This document shows, piece by piece, positions 1 to 8,155 of a stretch of DNA of 35,035 nucleotides. Under the pieces are notes generated by a model. The model was not told the DNA's origin. It saw nothing but the letters and a program-made list of their open reading frames with translations, and ran no database searches. The stretch lies in NCBI GenBank assembly GCA_015259125.1, contig JABZGR010000023.1:1-35035 (forward strand), read 5' to 3'. This DNA comes from Alloprevotella tannerae (lineage in GTDB: Bacteria; Bacteroidota; Bacteroidia; Bacteroidales; Bacteroidaceae). The position numbers were made by a program, and so were the translations under genes. The stretch's first letter is position 1; each line of letters starts with the position of its first letter.

Positions 1-66
1 ATGGGTATAAGTTGTCGGCTTGACATTGTTTTAGCAACTAAGCCAAGCCGACAAGTATTCGTTATC
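1..66 (-). repeat. Stem-loop direct repeat, copy 1
   Basis: This 66-bp segment recurs identically at 894-959. It contains a perfect 10-bp inverted repeat (TGTCGGCTTG ... CAAGCCGACA) with a loop of about 20 nt. It lies directly after the stop codon of the minus-strand gene at 62-877, so it could end or stabilise the transcript. No clear U-run follows the stem, so an intrinsic terminator is only one option. The tandem layout suggests that the repeat unit is gene plus stem-loop; more copies may lie left of the window. Confidence 0.8.
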
Positions 67-877
67 TTATATACTTCTTCCCATTCACGATATAGACGCC
101 GCGCTGCGGAATGGCCTGCAAACGTCGGCCGCTTAAGTCGTAAATAGCCGCCTTATCAGTATTAATTTGGGGGTTCTTAAGACCCATTGTCATGGCCAAG
201 TAGACCTCACGTCCCTTTACTTTGCAACCATGTACAAAAACATAAGAACCTGGACCTATGCGAGGTCGTGAAATATCTCGCACAAAGGGATCTATAAGAC
301 TTCCTACGCCATCTGCCCAATAGTCTTTTACGCATGCAGAATCTCCTGAGTTGGAGACAAACTTTCGCTCCAATGTATATTCTATATATGGATAAATCGT
401 TTTATAGGATAATCCTACTTGACGCACAACTATTGAGTCCCACTTATTGCACTTCTCCTCATATTCTTGATCTCCTATCCATCCAAAGGTTGTAACCTCA
501 CGTAAGGATAAAGTATCTCCTTGTTTGACACTGAAATCGTACAAAATTTCTTCGCGCTTTGCCCCTTTATAAGGTTGAAAATATACTTTTTGATTTTCCT
601 CGCGCACCAAGAGAAAATGTTCGCCCAAATCAGATGGGAATTCTTGGTATTTGGAAAACGGAGTTTTATAAACCTTCTTCCAAGTCTTACCATTTACGAT
701 CGTATCTCCCTGCATACAATAATAAAAGCCACCCTCATAGAAACCACGATCTTGTTCATCAAACCTTACCTGTTCCATTTGCCACACTTTTCCTTCCTCC
801 ACGAAAGGACGATAATCCTGCGCCAAAGCGCGAAAGCCGAAGAGCGCTAAAGCGATTGTAAGTAAAACGTTTTTCAT
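62..877 (-). CDS. Small secreted protein with type-A-like C-terminal sorting tail (intact copy)
   Basis: The product is 271 aa. It has an N-terminal signal peptide (hydrophobic residues 4-19, cleavage probably after ALAQ) and a C-terminal tail IYDLSGRRL ... RGVYIVNGKK, the short beta-strand tail seen on type IX secretion cargo and on many Bacteroidales surface proteins. The middle carries the phrase GDTIVNGKTWKKVY and tyrosine/glutamate-rich strands, with no enzymatic motif that I recognise. The neighbour at 955-1774 is a paralog with the same first 32 residues and nearly the same last 30, but a diverged centre. The start is 17 bp from the upstream stem-loop, leaving no room for a separate promoter, so it is probably co-transcribed with the upstream copy. 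Function is unknown; export to the cell surface is inferred. Confidence 0.8.
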   Translation of the reverse strand: MKNVLLTIALALFGFRALAQDYRPFVEEGKVWQMEQVRFDEQDRGFYEGGFYYCMQGDTIVNGKTWKKVYKTPFSKYQEFPSDLGEHFLLVREENQKVYFQPYKGAKREEILYDFSVKQGDTLSLREVTTFGWIGDQEYEEKCNKWDSIVVRQVGLSYKTIYPYIEYTLERKFVSNSGDSACVKDYWADGVGSLIDPFVRDISRPRIGPGSYVFVHGCKVKGREVYLAMTMGLKNPQINTDKAAIYDLSGRRLQAIPQRGVYIVNGKKYIR

Positions 878-893
878 AAAGCCATCTTATTTA

Positions 894-959
894 ATGGGTA
901 TAAGTTGTCGGCTTGACATTGTTTTAGCAACTAAGCCAAGCCGACAAGTATTCGTTATC
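894..959 (-). repeat. Stem-loop direct repeat, copy 2 (between tandem genes)
   Basis: Identical to positions 1-66 and placed between the two tandem minus-strand paralogs. The 10-bp perfect stem sits about 30 bp before the next start codon (877). That position suits an intercistronic hairpin that attenuates or stabilises the mRNA. Confidence 0.75.
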
Positions 960-1774
960 GTATATATTTCTTCCCATTCACAATATAGACGCCGCGCTGC
1001 GGGATGGCTTGCAAGCGCCGGCCGCTCAAGTCGTAAATAGCCGCCTTATCGGTCGCATCAAGCTTAGGCGCGGTAATGCCGCTCAAGTCGTGATGATACA
1101 AAATCTCGTCGCCAACGGAACATTCCTCTAAGACATCCGTCCAGGAACCAATGATCCAAGGGGGGGGTAGAAATATCGTGCTTAAAGGGATTGAACGGGT
1201 TTCCCAAACACTCAACCCAGATGTCTCTAGCTTCTCCAACTCCAACATCCGTATTATATTCATCCGGATTGTGGTAATTATAAGTCCATTTTCGATACAA
1301 GACATAACAACGATAGGCGTGGCCGGCTTTATCTTTCACTTCATCAAGAGTTTCGACGGCAATAGAATCCCAATTACGACAATACTTTTCATAATTCTCA
1401 GCCGTATCTCCGTTATAGAACCCTTGAATATCACGATAGGCGACCGTATCGCCCACAGCAACATTAAAATCATACATCAACTCTTCGCGCCCGGGATAAG
1501 GGGCGTAATAGACGCGCTTGTTTTCTTCGCGCACCAAGAAGTAAAACTTATCGGAGGAGGTGTAATACACTTTCTTCCAAGTCTTACCGGCTACGATGGT
1601 ATCACCTTTCATAAGGTAATATTTGTGGTCTACGGGATATGTCAGATCATCATTCCGCGGACTAATGGAGGCTACCCGCCACACTTTTCCTTCCTCCACG
1701 AAAGGACGATAATCCTGCGCCAAAGCGCGAAAGCCGAAGAGCGCCAAAGCGATTGTAAGTAAAACGTTTTTCAT
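955..1774 (-). pseudogene. Paralog of the 62-877 secreted protein, frameshifted at a C8 (G8 on +) tract
   Basis: The first 32 residues are identical to those of the neighbour (signal peptide ending ALAQ, then DYRPFVEEGKVW). The frame stays open and homologous to DISTPP, encoded by the homopolymer at 1160-1167, and then runs into an unrelated 3' end that stops at 1064. The sorting tail (IYDLSGRRL ... GKKYIR) is intact in another frame down to 955. Removing one base from the eight-base tract joins both parts: DISTPPWIIGSW then aligns with DISRPRIGPGSY of the intact paralog, and a 272-aa protein results, against 271 aa for the neighbour. It may be a true pseudogene, a phase-variable gene in the off state, or a homopolymer sequencing error. 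With the frame as given, the product would be 236 aa and lack the sorting tail. Confidence 0.75.
1160..1167 (-). repeat. Homopolymer G8 (C8 on the coding strand) at the frameshift point
   Basis: Eight consecutive G on the + strand inside the coding region of the secreted protein at 955-1774. Seven would keep the C-terminal sorting tail in frame. Tracts of this length are prone to replication slippage. Confidence 0.9.
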
Positions 1775-1913
1775 AAGCGATGTTATTTAATTGTTCTCAA
1801 TTTGATCTGCCATTTGCCTCCTAAAGCGCCAAAACCGAGGAAAAGCAGGCAAGATTTCAGTTATAAAATTTAAGTTAGCGGCAGAAAACCGTCGCAATTA
1901 TATGATTTTGCCA

Positions 1914-1945
1914 CAAAGTTACAGCGGCTACTTCAAATAAGCAAG
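1914..1945 (-). promoter_or_regulatory. Probable promoter of the tandem secreted-protein genes
   Basis: Read on the minus strand, TAACTTTG (1921-1914) matches the Bacteroidetes -7 element TAnnTTTG exactly. CTTG (1945-1942) lies 20 bp upstream, as a -33-like element. This would give a leader of about 130 nt before the start at 1774. Confidence 0.5.
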
Positions 1946-2600
1946 TTATTACGATTATTTTTATCGCTTCTTCACCCCCCCCGATATCTATAAAAGCATT
2001 TTGTAAACATTCTTGCGAAAAAAGCGAACCATTATACACATCCGATTCCAGTCGGTAAAAAAGGCAACAAGGCCTTGTATGACAATAATTTTAAGGAAAA
2101 TTATTTTCTTCCTATCCTCTCAAAGTCGGCATTCACGTTTGTCTACATTTTGTCAACGAAAAAAAATCTGCCACATCGCACAAAATAGAGAAAGGGTAAG
2201 GACACAGCAGAAAAAATAATGCGTTTGCCTCGCGGCGTATGATTTGTGGGCAAGAAGATAAGCAGGGGGAGGATACAAAGTAAAAGGCTACCGACACAAA
2301 CGCACCTTTATGCTCAATCAGAAAATCTTCATCGAAGCGCAAACAAAGCATAGTTTGGCAACCGGCATAGGCCTTGACGCGACCAAGATTTGTAAAGATT
2401 TTCCCACACACAAGACCCCCGAAAAATTTGCTTAGGAGAACGGAAAAACTTTCACCTAAGAAAAGAAAAATTGTCTCCTAAGACAATTTTAATTCTCCTA
2501 AGGACAATTTTCACTTTCCTATAAGAAAGTTTTTAGGCACATATAGAGTCTGATTATCACATACTTATAATGTCGTTTTTTGAGGTGTATAGCCATAAAA
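1946..2600. other. Gene-free stretch between the secreted-protein promoter and the porin terminator
   Basis: The whole gene-free gap runs from 1775 to 2705. Open frames here (for example 2133-2411 minus) show no recognisable protein character. What I can support is the promoter near 1914-1945, the 22-bp-period array at 2431-2536 and the terminator at 2603-2645. Otherwise I see nothing in it. Confidence 0.6.
2431..2536. repeat. Array of five ~22-bp units with CTCCTAAG core
   Basis: Related 8-base cores occur at 2431 (CTTAGGAG, inverted), 2453 (CACCTAAG), 2475 (CTCCTAAG), 2495 (CTCCTAAG) and about 2517 (degenerate, TCCTATAAG). The spacings are 22, 22, 20 and 22 bp. Several units are palindromic, for example AAAATTGTC/GACAATTTT around the third core (2467-2490) and ACTTTC/GAAAGT around the last. 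The array is intergenic and AT-rich. Function is unknown. Confidence 0.7.
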
Positions 2601-2645
2601 AGGTCTTTGGTGAAAAATATCACGTAAATATTTTTCACCAAAGAC
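2596..2645 (-). terminator. Intrinsic terminator of the porin gene
   Basis: A perfect 18-bp inverted repeat (2603-2620 and 2628-2645) with a 7-nt loop lies 60 bp beyond the porin stop. On the minus strand the stem is followed by C and then TTTTT. The stem is unusually long and AT-rich for a terminator. Confidence 0.75.
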
Positions 2646-2705
2646 TAATCCATCACCTCGTCCGGACTTCTACGCGCGCGTATATTATAAGATGTGTAGC
2701 GCGCC

Positions 2706-3878
2706 TTAGAAGATGGGCAATTGATAGACGAAGCCGGCTGAAAGGCAAGCCTCCGTATGATTCTTCGCGCCGAAGACCTTGGCCCGCGGCGTATGCACGT
2801 GGGAGCGGCCATAATAATTGATGAAGAAATGCAGATTCTCCTTCATCGGATAAAATTCTACGCCGGCCATATAAGCATAAGAGCGGCGATAGAGTCCCTT
2901 TTCTGCCGTCAGCGTCGGTTTGGTCAATGCGGACGTCTCATAATAGCCCTTGGCAAAGACGTTCCAGCGCGGCAGGAAGCGATAATTGAGCTTGAGAATC
3001 ACCGAATTGTAACGCGTATGGCGAACGTGATCTTTCACATCGGGCGTCAGCGTATGCAGCATGTCCGTCACATATCCGTGGGCGTCGATGTTTTCTTCTG
3101 AAAGCATATAATCGAAATACCCATTGAAGCGCCCGAGCGTCCATTCGTGGCCGAAGGCGAAGTAGTAGCCGTTGTAGCCCTTCGCCTGCTTAATCAAAGA
3201 GGCCGACCAGCGCGTTGTCAGTTTTTCGTTAAAGAAACTGCCGTTCCAGTTGAGCGTATAAATCATCGGCAACTTCGCGTCGGCATAGGACGGACCGTAC
3301 ATATCGGAGGTTGGCGTGCGCCGACTGTTGACCACTTGAAATTGGAGTTCTTGCGTAGGCTTGATCATATAACTGGCATTGACGCCCGTCAGATAAACCT
3401 CCACGCGATCCAGCATCTCGCTGAATCGGTAGACATCGATCGGGTTGAGCCAAGCTTCGTAGCCGCCATAAACGGCGCATTGGCGGCCGAGATCAAAGCG
3501 CAACTTTTCATTGGGGTGAATGCCTATGTTCATTACATCGACCGCTGAAGATAGGCCGTCAATAGTGCGGCCGGTGCCGCTATGCCCTATGCGCTGCTGC
3601 AAGTGGTAAGAGACATACTTGTTTAAGTGACCTAAGACGCCAAGACGCATCACGGGGATGCGAAACGTGCCGTCTTGAAACTGTCCTTCGTCAAAATTGG
3701 CATCAAACTCGCCGCGCATATTCAGAAATACATTGATCTTGTCTTGCTTCTTCTCGAGCTTACTGATCATTTCCCACAGCGTACTCTCGCCCTGCGGATA
3801 ATTCTCGCGCGAAGGCTCTTGCGCTTGAACGGATAAAAATACAAACAAGAGTGCGGCGAGCGCAAATATCTTTTTCAT
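2706..3878 (-). CDS. Outer-membrane porin, OprO/OprP (phosphate-selective porin) family
   Basis: The product is 390 aa with a signal peptide (hydrophobic residues 5-18, cleavage after SVQA or VQAQ). A short coiled-coil-like segment near residues 33-47 (EMISKLEKKQDKI) resembles the N-terminal trimerisation helix of this porin family. The rest is a regular alternation of amphipathic strands with features seen in Bacteroidales OprO/P-like porins (RIPVMRLGVLG, YVSYHLQQRIG, MLDRVEVYLTG), ending in a strand with a C-terminal phenylalanine, as expected for a BAM substrate. The length suits a 16-strand barrel. The substrate in Bacteroidales is not settled, and phosphate or other anion selectivity is only a family label. 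It is divergent from aspA and ends at a strong terminator. Confidence 0.8.
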   Translation of the reverse strand: MKKIFALAALLFVFLSVQAQEPSRENYPQGESTLWEMISKLEKKQDKINVFLNMRGEFDANFDEGQFQDGTFRIPVMRLGVLGHLNKYVSYHLQQRIGHSGTGRTIDGLSSAVDVMNIGIHPNEKLRFDLGRQCAVYGGYEAWLNPIDVYRFSEMLDRVEVYLTGVNASYMIKPTQELQFQVVNSRRTPTSDMYGPSYADAKLPMIYTLNWNGSFFNEKLTTRWSASLIKQAKGYNGYYFAFGHEWTLGRFNGYFDYMLSEENIDAHGYVTDMLHTLTPDVKDHVRHTRYNSVILKLNYRFLPRWNVFAKGYYETSALTKPTLTAEKGLYRRSYAYMAGVEFYPMKENLHFFINYYGRSHVHTPRAKVFGAKNHTEACLSAGFVYQLPIF

Positions 3879-3958
3879 AGATTGTTTTGTTAAAAAAGTA
3901 AGGCGACATACTGCCCTTTTGCCGACTGCAAGGGTAGAGGCAAAGCGCTAACGAGAGG

Positions 3959-3989
3959 CAAAAGTAGTCAAAAAGTTAACATTCTCAAG
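3959..3989 (-). promoter_or_regulatory. Possible porin promoter
   Basis: On the minus strand TACTTTTG (3966-3959) matches TAnnTTTG, and CTTG (3989-3986) lies 19 bp upstream. It lies about 80 bp before the porin start. The -33 element is imperfect. Confidence 0.4.
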
Positions 3990-4128
3990 AATAGTAGGCA
4001 AAGAATCCGCCACATCGCATTAAATTCATCGCCCCACAATTATTTATTCTTTCAGAATGTAGTTTATCCCAAAGAAAGCGCTAACTTAGCCGCGTAATTA
4101 AAAAGAACAATATAAAACTTGAAACTCA

Positions 4129-5562
4129 ATGACTACTGAAAACACGAAAAAGACCCGCACCGAAAGCGACTTGATCGGTGCGCGCGAAGTGCCTTATGAA
4201 GCGCTCTATGGCGTACAAACGCTACGTGGTATGGAAAACTTCCCCATCAGCCACTTTAAGTTAAGCCAATACCCGCTCTTCATCAAGGGCCTCGGCGTAA
4301 CGAAGCTCGGAGCAGTGCGTGCTAACCACAAGCTCGGCCTCATCCCCGACGATATGGCAAAAGCAATCGAGCAGGCTTGCTTAGAACTCATCGAAGGACG
4401 CCACTCAGAGGCTTTTCCCGTAGATATGATTCAAGGAGGAGCCGGCACAACGACCAACATGAACGCCAACGAGGTGATTGCTAACCGCGCTCTCGAACTG
4501 ATGGGTTGCGAACGCGGCGACTACAAACGCTGCTCGCCCAACGACCACGTGAACCGCTCGCAATCTACGAACGATGCTTACCCGACGGCTATCCACATCG
4601 GTCTCTACGAAACGCACCTCCGCTTGCGTCAGCACTTGGAGCAACTGATCGAGGCTTTTGAAAAGAAAGCTGAAGAGTTTGCCGGCGTACTCAAGATGGG
4701 CCGCACGCAACTTCAGGACGCTGTGCCGATGACGTTGGGCCAGACATTCCACGGCTTTGCCTCTATCTTGCGCAACGAATTGCCGCACCTCGACGCAGCA
4801 GCAGCTGAATTCTTGGTGATCAATATGGGTGCTACGGCAATCGGCACGGGCATTTGTGCCGAACCAAACTATGCGGAAATGAGTACAGCGGAGATCGCAG
4901 CCATTACGGGCTACGCTTATCGCCTTTCTGACGACCTCGTGGGCGCTACGTCGGACACGTCTTGCATGGCAGGCTATTCGAGCGCAATGCGTATGGTTGC
5001 TTTGAAGATGAACAAGATATGCAACGACTTGCGCCTCATCTCTTCCGGCCCGCGCTGCGGCTTGGGCGAGATCACGCTCCCGGGTGTGCAACCGGGCTCT
5101 TCAATTATGCCGGGCAAGATCAATCCGGTTATCCCCGAGGTGATGAATCAGATTGCTTACAAGGTGATTGGCAACGACCTCTGCGTAAGTATGAGTTCGG
5201 AAGCTGCACAAATGGAGCTTAACGCAATGGAGCCTGTAATGGCACAATGCTGCTTCGAATCGGCTGACCTCTTGATGAACGGCTTCGACACCTTGCGCAC
5301 ACGTTGCGTAGACGGCATTATCGCCAACAAGGAAGCTTGTCTCGAACACGTACACCGCAGCATCGGTATCGTAACGGCACTTAACCCCGTAATCGGCTAT
5401 AAGAACTCTACCCGCATCGCTAAGGAAGCGCTCGAAACGGGCCGTAGCGTCTACGACTTGATCCTCGAGCACGACATCCTCTCCAAAGAAGATTTGGACA
5501 CGCTCTTCAGACCGGAGAACTTGATCAGTCCGGTTAAATTGGACATCAAGCCCAAACACTAA
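4129..5562 (+). CDS. aspA: Aspartate ammonia-lyase
   Basis: Converts L-aspartate to fumarate and ammonia in the cytoplasm, feeding fumarate respiration and succinate production in anaerobic Bacteroidales. The 477-aa protein aligns throughout with the fumarase/aspartase superfamily: DLIGAREVP near the N-terminus, QGGAGTTTNMNANEV, NDHVNRSQSTNDAYPT (about residues 138-153), and the signature GSSIMPGKINP (about residues 323-333) on the flexible catalytic loop. VIPEVMNQIAYKVIGND after the signature is the aspartase version rather than fumarase C. The start is supported by the conserved N-terminus. A clear terminator follows. Upstream only a weak -7-like TAACTTAG (4082-4089) is visible. Confidence 0.93.
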   Translation: MTTENTKKTRTESDLIGAREVPYEALYGVQTLRGMENFPISHFKLSQYPLFIKGLGVTKLGAVRANHKLGLIPDDMAKAIEQACLELIEGRHSEAFPVDMIQGGAGTTTNMNANEVIANRALELMGCERGDYKRCSPNDHVNRSQSTNDAYPTAIHIGLYETHLRLRQHLEQLIEAFEKKAEEFAGVLKMGRTQLQDAVPMTLGQTFHGFASILRNELPHLDAAAAEFLVINMGATAIGTGICAEPNYAEMSTAEIAAITGYAYRLSDDLVGATSDTSCMAGYSSAMRMVALKMNKICNDLRLISSGPRCGLGEITLPGVQPGSSIMPGKINPVIPEVMNQIAYKVIGNDLCVSMSSEAAQMELNAMEPVMAQCCFESADLLMNGFDTLRTRCVDGIIANKEACLEHVHRSIGIVTALNPVIGYKNSTRIAKEALETGRSVYDLILEHDILSKEDLDTLFRPENLISPVKLDIKPKH

Positions 5563-5570
5563 AAACATAC

Positions 5571-5608
5571 AGGCCGAGCCGCTGCCCGCGCAGTTGCTCG
5601 GCCTTTTT
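5571..5608 (+). terminator. aspA terminator
   Basis: AGGCCGAGC and GCTCGGCCT form a 9-bp stem starting 9 bp after the aspA stop, followed by a five-T run. Confidence 0.88.
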
Positions 5609-5783
5609 ATTTCTCTTTTGTAATCGGAGCAGCGGCCTTTTTTCGCGTCAGGCCGATGGCCGCTAAGCGACCGGCCGAACTGTCTCCCACCGATCTTGGA
5701 AACCGTTTGCCGCGACCTTATTTTCAACGCCGCCAACGCCACAAAGCGGTCAAGACCGACTAAGCTATTTTAAGCCCCACCAC

Positions 5784-6818
5784 ATGAAATTATCAGAAGA
5801 ACGTAGCAGTATGCTCCACGGCGTGTTGCTGATGGCTCTCTTCGCCTGCGCCTCGTTCGCCATCGGCGATTTGAGCTTCGTAAAGCACCTATCTTTCAGC
5901 CCGATGATTGTCGGCATTATTCTGGGAATGCTGTATGCCAACTCTTTGCGCAACAATCTGCCCGAGACGTGGGTACCCGGCATTAAATTCTGCGCAAAGC
6001 GCATTTTGCGCTTCGGCATTATTCTTTATGGTTTCAAACTTTCTTTTCAGGACGTTACGGCCGTGGGTTTGCCGGGTATTTGCATCGACGCCATAATCGT
6101 AACTGTCACCATCCTCGGCGGCATTTTGCTCGGCAAACTCCTCAAGGTAGATCGCGACATCGCTTTGCTGACCTCCGTCGGCAGCGGCATTTGCGGCGCG
6201 GCAGCCGTATTGGGCGCAGAATCCGCCGTGCGCACCCAACCATATAAGACGGCCGTGGCCGTAGCTACGGTTGTCATCTTCGGAACAACCGCCATGTTCC
6301 TCTACCCCGTCCTCTACCGCAGCGGTATCTTTGCTTTGCCGCCCGAGACGATGGGCATTTTTGCCGGTTCGACCATTCACGAAGTGGCCCACGTCGTAGG
6401 TGCGGGCAACGCAATGGGGCCGGAAGTTTCTAACGTAGCGATCATCGTCAAAATGATCCGCGTCATTATGCTCGTCCCCGTACTGTTTATCATCAGTTAT
6501 GCGATGGCACGCCGCGCAATGGCGGGCAGCACCGAGGGAGGCAAGGGCAAGATCGACATCCCCTGGTTTGCCATCCTTTTCCTCTTGGTTATCGGCTTCA
6601 ATTCGCTGCACCTGCTCTCCGCAGAAGTCGTAGAATTTATCAATAAGTTAGATACATTTTTGCTAACAATGGCTATGACGGCCTTAGGTGCTGAAACGAG
6701 CTTCGACAAGTTTAAGAAAGCCGGTTTCAAGCCCTTCCTTTTGGCCGCCCTGCTCTTCTGCTGGCTCATCTGCGGCGGCTATTTCTTGGCCAAATATGTT
6801 GTGCCGATGATCAGCTAA
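5784..6818 (+). CDS. YeiH/UPF0324-family membrane transporter (putative sulfate exporter family)
   Basis: A 344-aa polytopic inner-membrane protein with about ten hydrophobic helices spread over the whole length. Family hallmarks are visible: SPMIVGIILGMLYAN near residue 38, a glycine-rich SVGSGICGAAAVLG (about 131-144) and GSTIHEVAHVVGAGNAMG (about 193-211). The database label is putative sulfate exporter, but the substrate is mostly unproven, so this should be read as a family assignment. It follows aspA after its terminator and lies in its own unit. It converges with porT. A GC-rich hairpin at 6872-6895 separates the two. No obvious TAnnTTTG promoter is seen in the 175-bp gap upstream. Confidence 0.88.
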   Translation: MKLSEERSSMLHGVLLMALFACASFAIGDLSFVKHLSFSPMIVGIILGMLYANSLRNNLPETWVPGIKFCAKRILRFGIILYGFKLSFQDVTAVGLPGICIDAIIVTVTILGGILLGKLLKVDRDIALLTSVGSGICGAAAVLGAESAVRTQPYKTAVAVATVVIFGTTAMFLYPVLYRSGIFALPPETMGIFAGSTIHEVAHVVGAGNAMGPEVSNVAIIVKMIRVIMLVPVLFIISYAMARRAMAGSTEGGKGKIDIPWFAILFLLVIGFNSLHLLSAEVVEFINKLDTFLLTMAMTALGAETSFDKFKKAGFKPFLLAALLFCWLICGGYFLAKYVVPMIS

Positions 6819-6871
6819 GCCTAAAAAAGAGCAGCGCCGCACACTTTCGTATGCGACGCCATCATCTCCAG

Positions 6872-6895
6872 TCCCCCACCGCTCAAGGTGGGGGA
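6872..6895. terminator. GC-rich hairpin between convergent genes
   Basis: TCCCCCACC and GGTGGGGGA form a perfect 9-bp stem with a 6-nt loop, 54 bp after the YeiH-family stop. An AT-rich but not T-only stretch follows, so it is a plausible but non-canonical terminator. Confidence 0.5.
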
Positions 6896-6960
6896 TCATT
6901 ATATATAATTGTGTGTCGGTCTCGTTGGAAAGAAAGTAGCCGGGGGCTTTCATCTCTTTA

Positions 6961-6999
6961 GCCGCCTATGCCTGCGGTCGTCAATGCTTCATCGGCGGC
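6961..6999 (-). repeat. Inverted repeat downstream of porT
   Basis: GCCGCCTATG and CATCGGCGGC pair at nine of ten positions around a 19-nt loop, 19 bp beyond the porT stop. There is no T-run, so it is listed as a stem-loop only. Confidence 0.4.
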
Positions 7000-7018
7000 C
7001 GCCTTGATGGCTCGCGCA

Positions 7019-7732
7019 CTATTCAAAATAGAACACAAGCGAAACCATATTCAGATGCGCGGCGTCAACGCTTTCCGTAAAGATGCGCTGAGCGGGATCG
7101 GTGAGTTCGGGGCGCTGCTTGTCAAGCACATTGCCCAAGCCGAAATCAAACTTCAACTCGGGCACGAGTTTGAAAAACGGCAGATATATTTCGCAGCCCA
7201 GGCCTACTTCCAGGCAGGTATTGAGCGCCTTCGTGCGCAGCAGCGAATGTTTGCTCGTAGTCAGATCATAAAAGGGCGCAATGCCGAACATCACGTAGGG
7301 GCGATAGTTGTTGAAGCGCGGCGCCGCCACTTTCAGATCGATGGGTAGGCCAATGTAGGTCGACTTCATATCTTGCGACTGCCGCTCGCCCATACTTAAA
7401 TCGCGAAAGCTCAAATGCTTACTGCCAAACTGCAACTGGGGCAAGGCGCGTAGGGAGACGTAGCGGCCCAAACGCAGATCGCCTAAAATACCCACTGAAA
7501 AGCCAAAATTCTGACTATCGTTTTCGGCCATCCACTGCCGCCCCGTGCCGGGCTGGATAAAGCCGTTGTTGCGCAACTTCAATCCTTGATCCGCCAGCCC
7601 CACGAAGAATCCGTAGTGGAAGCGGCGCTCGTCGATAAAGGGCTTGTTCTGCAACTTCCGTTCTTGGGCAGCGAGCGGCAGTTGCAGGCTTGCGAGGAGC
7701 AAACAGGCGAGAAGGAGTAATCGGGTCTTCAT
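7019..7732 (-). CDS. porT: PorT-like outer-membrane beta-barrel protein, type IX secretion system
   Basis: The product is 237 aa when started at the methionine before KTRLLLLACLLLA; the frame extends seven codons further upstream, but the signal peptide argues for this start. After cleavage near LAAQ the mature part begins with DERRFHYGFFVGLADQGLKL, the characteristic first strand of PorT-type proteins, followed by alternating barrel strands (LRLGRYVSLRALPQLQFGS, STYIGLPIDLKV, YRPYVMFGIAP) and a C-terminal strand ending VFYFE. PorT is needed for export of C-terminal-tailed cargo in Porphyromonas. Here it fits with four tail-bearing proteins in the same window. A generic outer-membrane barrel of the same fold is the alternative. 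Confidence 0.75.
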   Translation of the reverse strand: MKTRLLLLACLLLASLQLPLAAQERKLQNKPFIDERRFHYGFFVGLADQGLKLRNNGFIQPGTGRQWMAENDSQNFGFSVGILGDLRLGRYVSLRALPQLQFGSKHLSFRDLSMGERQSQDMKSTYIGLPIDLKVAAPRFNNYRPYVMFGIAPFYDLTTSKHSLLRTKALNTCLEVGLGCEIYLPFFKLVPELKFDFGLGNVLDKQRPELTDPAQRIFTESVDAAHLNMVSLVFYFE

Positions 7733-7868
7733 ATCTGTATTGTGAAGGCCCACTTTGAGCGCTTCATCTTATTGTTCTAAACGTGCGGAGGCGGCGAATA
7801 TTGCCCGCAGCGCCTTTTTTTACGACCTTATGGCCCAATATCGAGGAAGAAGTTATTGATAAACGGAT

Positions 7869-7905
7869 AAAAAGCAGCGGCCCGAAGCAAATTACCTCGG
7901 GCCGC
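7869..7905 (-). terminator. Ferredoxin terminator
   Basis: On the minus strand GCGGCCCGA and TCGGGCCGC form a 9-bp stem, followed by TGC and five T. It starts 23 bp after the ferredoxin stop. Confidence 0.85.
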
Positions 7906-7927
7906 CGTAAGTCGTAAGTCTGACCAA

Positions 7928-8098
7928 TTATTCGCCGGGAGCGATTGCGCCCGTCGGGCAAGCGTCTGCGCAAGCACCGCAATCAACGCAAGAGTCAGGA
8001 TTGATTGAATATTTTTCGCCTTCAGAGATAGATTCTGTCGGGCACTCGCCGATGCACGTTCCACATGCAACGCATTCGTCGCTAATAACGTAAGCCAT
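7928..8098 (-). CDS. 2[4Fe-4S] ferredoxin
   Basis: A 56-aa protein, MAYVISDECVACGTC at the start and ending AIAPGE. It has two cluster-binding motifs: C9, C12, C15, C19-P and C37, C40, C43, C47-P, the typical clostridial-type pattern with two-fold symmetry. It would carry low-potential electrons for pyruvate:ferredoxin oxidoreductase or hydrogenase in an anaerobe. It is monocistronic, with a good promoter upstream (8156-8163) and a terminator downstream. The leader is AT-rich with no Shine-Dalgarno sequence, as is usual in this phylum. Confidence 0.95.
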   Translation of the reverse strand: MAYVISDECVACGTCIGECPTESISEGEKYSINPDSCVDCGACADACPTGAIAPGE

Positions 8099-8155
8099 AG
8101 TAATTTTGAAAATTTAAATTGTTGTTATGTAGTTTGTTCCTCTCCGGAACGGGTG

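Noticed and set aside
1121..1140. Frameshift of the second small secreted gene placed near the GC codons at 1130
   Set aside because: A first alignment on DGC versus HGC suggested it, but joining the frames at the eight-base tract aligns DISTPPWIIGSW with DISRPRIGPGSY and needs one slip in a homopolymer, a simpler explanation.
2133..2411. 92-aa minus-strand open frame with a cysteine-rich, hydrophobic sequence
   Set aside because: No family resemblance and no start or promoter support. A decayed gene cannot be excluded, but nothing visible shows it.
4405..5742. Long minus-strand open frames opposite aspA
   Set aside because: Shadows of a high-quality gene on the other strand; their composition mirrors aspA codons.
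5889..6611. 240-aa minus-strand open frame opposite the YeiH-family gene
   Set aside because: Histidine- and aspartate-rich antisense shadow of a membrane protein gene; no independent support.
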